Shown here piece by piece: positions 62,090-64,000 of a DNA stretch of 64,000 nucleotides. Position 1 is the first letter of the stretch, and each line of letters begins with the position of its first letter. Under the pieces are notes generated by a model. It was not told the DNA's origin and did no database searches. It saw nothing but the letters and a program-made list of their open reading frames with translations. A program made the position numbers and the translations under genes. The stretch lies in contig JBEWZL010000006.1 of assembly GCA_045837725.1 (NCBI GenBank), positions 62,001 to 126,000 of the forward strand, in the 5' to 3' direction. Source of the DNA: Vermamoeba vermiformis (Eukaryota; Tubulinea; Echinamoebida).

Positions 62090-63752
62090 CTAGTTCTGCA
62101 TGTCCAAGTTGATTTCTAACGAGACATAAGGGTAGAACTTTTCGTTGGTGACCAAACCAGAAGGAGCTTGAGAATCCAAGTCTTCATCATTAGCCAAATT
62201 GCGACCCATGTGCTTGTACATTTCATTCAGAGTGTCACGCAACTTCTTCTCTTGCCTCTTCTTGGGCTATAATAGTATAATACGTATGAGACCGACGGGT
62301 ACTATTAATTCATATAGGTCTCAAGCCTTACCAGAATCAACATAGCTTGGAAATCTGCGGGCAAACCGAAGCGCAAAACTGATTCAACGAAGCAGCGAAT
62401 GCACTTCAAATGAATCCAAGCAATAAATGCTTCAGCAAAGTTTGTCTTACACCATCGAGAAAGATTTCGCTAAACAAATAACATTAATATCCCTCTTCAT
62501 GTAATGTTGTCAATGTGACAGCAATGAGATCCGTTATTGTTATGTAGTAATATTTGAAACACGTACCTTTTGTCTATCTCGCTCGGTGATTTGTTTTTTC
62601 TTGGCCTCAGGATCGATAATGACAGCAGGCTCATATTTACGAACAATAAACTTGTGTTCACGAGCAGCGTTCTTAAAATCATCGACAGCGCGCTTGAACA
62701 GAACAACGCACCACAATCCGTTTTCACCGTCTTCGAATACTTTGCGACTTGAACGAGGCACGACATATTGAGCCAATGTCTCGTATTTTGTGAGCCATGT
62801 TTGTTCTTCGGATCTGGCGGCAAATTTAAACAATAAATATCATTGCAAATTATCAAAATATTATTTCGGCATTATTTACCTGTTGACTACAACGAAGAGA
62901 GTTGTAAGATTTGTGCTTTCAGTAACGTCTTCTTTTTTAACAATATTTCCAAGATCTCGGGCAATAAGTGAGCCACTACATTTTAAAAAATTAGAAAAAT
63001 GCTCAAGAGCAGCAAAGTAAATATTATGATACGAGGGAATTAATATTTTGACGAGATCCGTTAATTAACGTAAACGTACCTTTCTTTTTTCTCTTGAGCG
63101 TGAATAGATTGATTCAAAGTGTTGTATTCCACGGCTTTTTGTCTCAATTCTTCGTCCAATTTGCCCACGTTCTAATAAACCATTTAGCAAATATTTATCG
63201 GATATTTTTTGAAAAGTCGACTAACTTCTTTCTCGCGTCAATTCCAACGGATGTATCAATTTGTACAGCTCTAAAAATTGTATAAATGCGTCCTATACTT
63301 ACGGCATGAACTAAATCAACGAGCTCACGCAGGGATTTTCGTCTCGGGAAGCGAGCATCCTCCCACTTGAATCGTGTCAAGTATTGATCGGCGTTGGCTG
63401 TTTAAAACAATTCGGAATGATAATTAACATCAGGAAAATTATAATTATTATAGCAGAGCAACTTACTGTCAATAATAGGGATATTAAACTTCTCTGGCTT
63501 TTTTTCCATTAAATCAAATAATTGTTTGGCGATCTTTCGAGTCATATTTTCAACGTACATATCGATTTTGTTTAATTCATCGCTCAATTCCATCAATGAG
63601 TTCAATGTGCCGACTTTGAGGTCTGGTATTTCAAATTTGTTATTTTCCTGCGATAGATCCTTGAACTGCATTGTTTGTCTGTTCAGGTCACCGAACACAT
63701 CCGGAGATGTCTTCTTAGGCACTGATATGAGCCAGAATAATTTATCCTCCAT
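62090..63752 (-). CDS. V-type proton ATPase subunit C
   Basis: Stalk subunit that controls V1-V0 assembly of the vacuolar proton pump. ATG 63752 ([14 protein letters not shown]), TAG 62090, six main exons. Family blocks in order: [76 protein letters not shown] with [58 protein letters not shown], and the tail [20 protein letters not shown]. The C-terminus ending [10 protein letters not shown] is complete. Length is close to 385 residues, as usual for the subunit. Confidence 0.95.
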
Positions 63753-64000
63753 ACTTTTGTTGCTTGAAAGAGCTCTACAACAACAATATCGTCGTTGGCG
63801 TATTTCCGTTTACTTTTCAGATGGATTTGCCCGTCAAAATTTTCTCGTTACAAATTTGACGACCAAATTTTGCTCGGGATCGAGACCGTTCTCTGAAAAA
63901 ATTTTGCTTTGCCGGACATTCTTATAAGTTATTTAGTTGTAAAGGTGACCACGACTGGTTTTTATCATTATACAAGAACTCGATCAGGAGATCTAGATGT

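Overview
This window reads as nuclear DNA of an intron-rich, free-living protist, most likely an amoebozoan (slime-mould or protosteloid type). The evidence is dense protein genes on both strands, short AT-rich GT-AG introns of roughly 40-150 bases (one of 745), and a typical mix of families: a class E cAMP-receptor-like GPCR, a VIT/von Willebrand A protein, an LRR-filamin protein, a Zn2Cys6 factor, katanin, EFL1 and V-ATPase C. The group assignment is inferred from gene content; no rRNA or other taxonomic marker is present.

Layout. 1-10.6 kb: LUC7-like splicing factor (runs off the left edge), RPA1, polyprenal reductase, an LRR-filamin protein and a MARK-like kinase. 11-17.2 kb: a large UBA-VIT-VWA gene. 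17.6-24.9 kb: an FAD oxidoreductase whose long intron holds an antisense tRNA-Lys-like gene, a ~1 kb TIR element carrying a minisatellite, a LigB-type dioxygenase and methylmalonyl-CoA epimerase. 25-31.6 kb: a Cys-rich gene with frame conflicts, a 7TM protein and EFL1. 32-40 kb: an F-box-like gene, a short PH-like gene, a secreted 30-residue-repeat protein and an F-box/helical-repeat gene. 40-42 kb: a SAM-kinase gene almost free of CpG. 42-64 kb: katanin p60, aspartate dehydrogenase, a Zn2Cys6 factor, an EF-hand protein, an HMG-box protein, a helical-repeat/AspH hydroxylase, a tandem pair of small-GTPase-like proteins, a cAR-like receptor, an orphan, TRAP-alpha and V-ATPase C.

Most genes are unrelated housekeeping neighbours. 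Working links are few: TRAP-alpha and polyprenal reductase both serve the ER, and EFL1, LUC7 and RPA1 serve ribosome, splicing and DNA maintenance. The stand-out signals are the CpG-depleted kinase (2 CpG in about 2 kb), the secreted repeat protein that looks like an acquired bacterial- or phage-type fibre module given a signal peptide and an intron, and a 12-base palindrome TGACACGTGTCA present five times exactly. Several genes show one-base frame breaks, some in homopolymers, so draft-sequence errors must be considered. Exon limits were worked out by eye from splice signals and reading frame and are approximate where stated.
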